From NCBI GenBank assembly GCA_964511645.1, contig CAZEGV010000087.1, positions 1 through 8,384 on the forward strand: a stretch of 8,384 nt of DNA, in the 5' to 3' direction. This stretch comes from CAZEGV01 sp964511645. GTDB lineage: Bacteria; Bacteroidota; Bacteroidia; Cytophagales; JAAEPT01. Below the pieces are notes generated by a model. The model saw only the letters and a program-made list of their open reading frames with translations, searched no databases and was not told the origin of the DNA. Shown here one piece after another: positions 5,752 to 8,384 of this stretch (position 1 is the stretch's first letter; each line of letters opens with the position of its first letter). Position numbers and translations under genes: made by a program.

Positions 5752-6567
5752 ATGTCAAAAATTCGAATTCTATATGTAACCAGCGAAATAAACCCTTTCT
5801 TAGAAATCACAAACGAAGTAGCCGAATTTGTTCGAAAACTTCCTCAGGCGATGCAAGAAAAAGGTTTAGAGATAAGAATCTTAATGCCGAGATTTGGTTG
5901 TATAAATGAACGGAAAAATAGGTTACATGAAGTTGTAAGACTTTCTGGGATTAACATTTCTGTTGGAGATGAAGAGAAGCCTTTAGTTATAAAAGTAGCT
6001 TCAATTCCTACTGCAAAATTACAAGTTTACTTTATAGACAACGAAGATTATTTTAAACGTAAGTCAATATTTACTGACAAAGATGATAACTTCTTTCCTG
6101 ATAATGATGAACGTTCTATCTTCTTTTGTAAAGGAGTGTTAGAAACAGTAAAAAAATTAGGATGGGCACCAAACATCGTTCATTGTAATGATTGGATGAC
6201 TGCTTTAATCCCTCTTTTCTTAAAAACAAGCTACAAAGAAGAGCCGATTTTTAAGAATGTAAAATCAATATTCTCGGTTTATTATGCACAAGGGTTTGAA
6301 CATCAGTTTGAAACTGATCTTGCTGAAAAAATCATAGGAGAAAACATCGATGCCAAACAATTGGAAGACCTTAAGAATGGTGGGTATAATAGCTTTGTAA
6401 AAATCGGAAGCAAATATGCCGATTTGGTTATTAATGCTGAAACTAAAGAGAAAAAAACTGTAGATGGACTAATTGCTGGTTGTGGAAAATCAATTTGCAT
6501 CAATGATATAGAAGCTAGCGAAGAAATTTTAGACAAGTACTACGAATTATACACTGAACTTGCTTAA
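5752..6567 (+). CDS. One-domain glycogen/starch synthase-like protein, probably not catalytic
   Basis: This 271-residue protein matches only the N-terminal GT5 Rossmann domain of glycogen synthase (GlgA, normally ~480 residues). It opens with KIRILYVTSEINPF, aligned to the GlgA start, and keeps the central HCNDWMTALIPLFLK (144-158). The C-terminal GT-B domain that forms the other side of the active site is absent, with a clean stop followed by a terminator. The KTGGL motif that binds ADP-glucose should follow SEINPF, but there the sequence is LEITNEVAEFV (17-27), so the key Lys and both Gly are lost. The tail (~230-271) is GlgA-unlike. Short proteins like this next to panC and DUF4270 recur in Bacteroidota, so this is probably a conserved form and not fresh decay. 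Function unknown; a regulatory or carbohydrate-binding role is a guess. The label 'glycogen synthase' should not be taken literally. Confidence 0.85.
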   Translation: MSKIRILYVTSEINPFLEITNEVAEFVRKLPQAMQEKGLEIRILMPRFGCINERKNRLHEVVRLSGINISVGDEEKPLVIKVASIPTAKLQVYFIDNEDYFKRKSIFTDKDDNFFPDNDERSIFFCKGVLETVKKLGWAPNIVHCNDWMTALIPLFLKTSYKEEPIFKNVKSIFSVYYAQGFEHQFETDLAEKIIGENIDAKQLEDLKNGGYNSFVKIGSKYADLVINAETKEKKTVDGLIAGCGKSICINDIEASEEILDKYYELYTELA

Positions 6568-6591
6568 ATAGGCTTAATACCATCTACTACA

Positions 6592-6636
6592 AAAAACTGA
6601 TACAATATACAATAAATGTATATTGTATCAGTTTTT
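6592..6636. terminator. Strong, probably bidirectional intrinsic terminator
   Basis: A perfect 20-bp stem (6592-6611 pairing with 6617-6636) encloses the 5-base loop ATAAA. The plus-strand arm ends in TTTTT, then G and TTTT, and the opposite strand has a matching T run (6596-6591 complement). It begins 24 bases after the glycogen-synthase-like stop and ends 23 bases before the DUF4270 start codon, so it should separate the two transcripts. Confidence 0.85.
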
Positions 6637-6659
6637 GTTTTATAGACTATAAAATACGA

Positions 6660-7955
6660 ATGAAAAAAATAATTCTGTCACTCATTATTAGCATTAGCAT
6701 ATTTGCTTGTAAAAAGAAAGAAATCTCTCCTGTACTGAATAATGAAATCAATACTTACTCAGGAAATTTGATTGACACTTTTTCTATCTCATCATCGATC
6801 ATTTTAGACAATGAGAAAATTTTTACAAAAAATAAAGCTACCCACACAGTGGGACAATATAAAGACAGCCAATTTGGAATTATAGTATCGGAGGCATTTA
6901 TTCAACTTGCTGATAAGAATATATTTAAACTTGGGGATATTGGTGATTCAGCCTTCCTAAGACTTGACTATAACGATATGGTTTGGGGGGATTCTACAAA
7001 ACCATTTACACTAGAAATATACGAGACTACAGAATCTTTTGATGAAAATGAAGAGTATCAAGCTTCGTCATCACTTAACATTGCTGGGCAAGTAATAGGA
7101 ATGCTTAATTTTACTCCTACTCCCCATCAAGATGCTAGTATTAGTATTAAATTAAATCAACAGTTTGCTCTTAACTATATACAAAAAGACATTGACAACA
7201 GTTTTGTAGGAAAAGGGATTTGCATCAAAGCTAGCGATGGCACAAATGCAAGTATCATTAGCTTTAAAGAGTCTAGTTCGGAGCTGGTATTTTATAAACA
7301 CAATAACACAGATACTACGGTAAAAAAAATAAGTTTAAATACAAACTTCGATTTTGATTATTATATTGCAGATAAAAGCATGAGCAAAATTAGTGCTTTA
7401 ATCCAACATGGTGATGGTGTAGCTTCATCAGTTGCTAATGACAAAATGCTCTTACAAAGTGGCTTAGGTATTGGGACAAAAATAGAAATTGATGGGCTTA
7501 AACAATTTCTAATTGATAACCCAAAAATACAAATTGTAAATGCAGAACTTATACTACACTTAGACCCAAGCACTACTGGCGGTAATAATACAATACCACC
7601 TTTACTATTACAAGTGTCTGAACCAAATGGTAACCTTAGGTCTCGCAATAGCGATGAAGAGCTAAACGGACTTATATTACCTGATGATGTTCTTTTTAGT
7701 GGTTCTCAAAATGGATTTTTTGTTTATGATGAGAGTAAGCTTGAGTACAAAATAAGTTTTACCTCTCACTTGCGTAGTATTGTATTGGATAAAGAAAAAG
7801 ATTTTGAAGGTTTTATCCTTTACCCTACTTATTCTGCTCTGTCTAATAGTTCTAAAGAAAACATATTACACAATGCCGTTCTCTTTAATGAGAATAATCT
7901 TGATGCCAATAAAAAACCTCAGTTAAAAGTTTTTTATACTTTGACTAATGAGTAA
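6660..7955 (+). CDS. DUF4270 family outer-envelope lipoprotein
   Basis: This 431-residue protein starts with a lipoprotein signal peptide (KKIILSLIISISIFAC, lipidated Cys17), followed by KKKE. That predicts anchoring in the outer membrane or periplasm. The DUF4270 pattern is recognisable: the early beta-rich segment with VGQYKDSQFGIIVSEAFIQL (64-83, equivalent to the family's LLGsYxDPxFG block), then AFLRLDYNDMVWGDSTKPFT and LEIYETTESFDENEEY (~98-133). A central region follows with LLQSGLGIGTKIEI, and the C-terminal strands end in KPQLKVFYTLTNE. The molecular function of DUF4270 is not established. Placement directly after a one-domain glycogen synthase gene is a recurring Bacteroidota arrangement, from memory. 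The terminator just upstream and the lack of a TAnnTTTG box in the 23-base gap leave its promoter unclear. The next expected gene, often glmS as I recall, is not found. Confidence 0.85.
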   Translation: MKKIILSLIISISIFACKKKEISPVLNNEINTYSGNLIDTFSISSSIILDNEKIFTKNKATHTVGQYKDSQFGIIVSEAFIQLADKNIFKLGDIGDSAFLRLDYNDMVWGDSTKPFTLEIYETTESFDENEEYQASSSLNIAGQVIGMLNFTPTPHQDASISIKLNQQFALNYIQKDIDNSFVGKGICIKASDGTNASIISFKESSSELVFYKHNNTDTTVKKISLNTNFDFDYYIADKSMSKISALIQHGDGVASSVANDKMLLQSGLGIGTKIEIDGLKQFLIDNPKIQIVNAELILHLDPSTTGGNNTIPPLLLQVSEPNGNLRSRNSDEELNGLILPDDVLFSGSQNGFFVYDESKLEYKISFTSHLRSIVLDKEKDFEGFILYPTYSALSNSSKENILHNAVLFNENNLDANKKPQLKVFYTLTNE

Positions 7956-8270
7956 ACGTATCATTAATACTGACCGAGCACTTGATATTAGTTACTTGCA
8001 TTCACCCCTCTTTTTGTCGTAGAGTCAGGATTCTTGACACACTAAGAAACGTAGAGGGCAGTAAAAGCACTACACTTTCAGTCTTGCTCTGAACCAAATA
8101 CAAACATTTTGTTTTTATACTAAAAGTCAAATTTTACATTTAGCGGACTTTATTCAAAGCTCTTCTCTTTCAAATCATCACCAAAACCCAAATGAATTTT
8201 AGCCATTGTTACCTGCTGGATTTACTATCTATTGGTTTGAAATAAAAATTTTCTTCTGAATTAACCTTTA
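7956..8270. other. Gene-free stretch after the DUF4270 gene
   Basis: Frames on both strands are broken every few codons and no tRNA or rRNA was recognised. Two minor structures stand out. CCCTCT (8006-8011) and AGAGGG (8053-8058) can pair as a 6-bp stem around a 41-base interior. CGTAGAG is repeated directly at 8018-8024 and 8050-8056. An 18-codon open frame on the minus strand (8206-8150, starting MAKIHLGFGDD) is too short to call. Short protein-like stretches on the minus strand around 7998-8030 may be remnants of a lost gene, but I could not extend them. Confidence 0.4.
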
Positions 8271-8319
8271 ATACCAATTATAATATAAGTCTAATTATTA
8301 GTATTTTTGTTTATGGGAA
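8271..8319. repeat. Right copy of the window-spanning inverted repeat
   Basis: This is the reverse complement of 1-54, with 40 contiguous identical bases (8280-8319) plus nine more (8271-8279) after a five-base deletion. The inner boundary is sharp at 8270/8271. On the outer side it continues into structured sequence whose left counterpart lies outside the window. The near identity over about 50 AT-rich bases at 8.3 kb separation is far beyond chance and points to a mobile or dispersed repeat family. Confidence 0.85.
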
Positions 8320-8364
8320 GATTAATGAATCTTAAGTTCAAGTAATAAATGCAACTTTTAGATT
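8318..8364. repeat. Tandem small hairpins beyond the right repeat
   Basis: AAGATT (8318-8323) and AATCTT (8328-8333) form a 6-bp stem with the loop AATG. An alternative, larger fold pairs 8328-8338 with 8353-8364 (two 5-bp helices and a small internal loop). These may belong to the same repeat element as 8271-8319, or be a terminator for a gene outside the window. Only the sequence symmetry is seen directly. Confidence 0.35.
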
Positions 8365-8384
8365 TGAGTTTATAATAATATTTT

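Noticed and set aside
6303..7648. Minus-strand frames at 6303-6536 and 7361-7648
   Set aside because: Both are shadows within the glycogen-synthase-like and DUF4270 genes, which have signal or domain support. No promoter or family match is visible.
8150..8206. 18-codon minus-strand frame starting MAKIHLGFGDD
   Set aside because: Protein-like composition, but far too short, without a promoter box, and in a region of broken frames. It could be chance or a remnant.
1..8384. CRISPR array, toxin-antitoxin pair, phage or defence island, or composite transposon with its own transposase
   Set aside because: No regularly spaced direct repeats, no cas, toxin or recombinase-like proteins, and no transposase frame on either strand. 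The terminal inverted repeats alone do not show a transposon.

Overview
The window looks like a piece of a low-GC, marine-type Bacteroidota chromosome, most likely order Flavobacteriales. The reasons are the AT-rich composition, a protein with a C-terminal type IX secretion (T9SS) sorting region, a DUF4270 lipoprotein next to a one-domain glycogen-synthase-like protein and panC, and several TAnnTTTG promoter boxes with A-rich leaders in place of Shine-Dalgarno sites. I cannot place it to family or genus.

Layout from left to right. Positions 1-54 are one copy of an inverted repeat whose partner lies at 8271-8319. A MarR-type regulator (181-609, minus) faces right across a regulatory region dense in ATTGAT/ATCAAT half-sites. 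On the plus strand a tight three-gene operon follows: ruvX (776-1189), def (1186-1728) and a carbon-nitrogen hydrolase of the omega-amidase type (1725-2483). These genes overlap by 4 bp each, through ATGA and GTGA junctions. The operon runs tail-to-tail into a minus-strand pair: a T9SS-exported lamin-tail-domain protein (2476-3282) and, upstream of it, a membrane-anchored endonuclease/exonuclease/phosphatase-family protein (3312-4400). Between that pair and panC (4828-5661, minus) lies a decayed gene, apparently the C-terminal part of an outer-membrane beta-barrel protein, broken by one nonsense codon and two frameshifts. panC is divergent from a 271-residue glycogen-synthase-like protein (5752-6567, plus) that lacks both the second Rossmann domain and the KTGGL sugar-nucleotide motif. 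After a strong 20-bp hairpin terminator comes a DUF4270 lipoprotein (6660-7955). The last ~430 bases hold no convincing gene and end in the second repeat copy.

Most content is core metabolism and maintenance: rRNA processing or Holliday-junction resolution, N-terminal deformylation, omega-amide repair, pantothenate synthesis, and envelope proteins. I see no CRISPR array, defence system, transposase, tRNA or rRNA, and no clear previously undescribed multi-gene system. The points most worth a second look are the inverted repeats framing the window, the unannotated pseudogene at 4472-4819, the operator-like palindromes around marR and ruvX, apparently leaderless promoters, and the likely non-catalytic glycogen synthase homologue.
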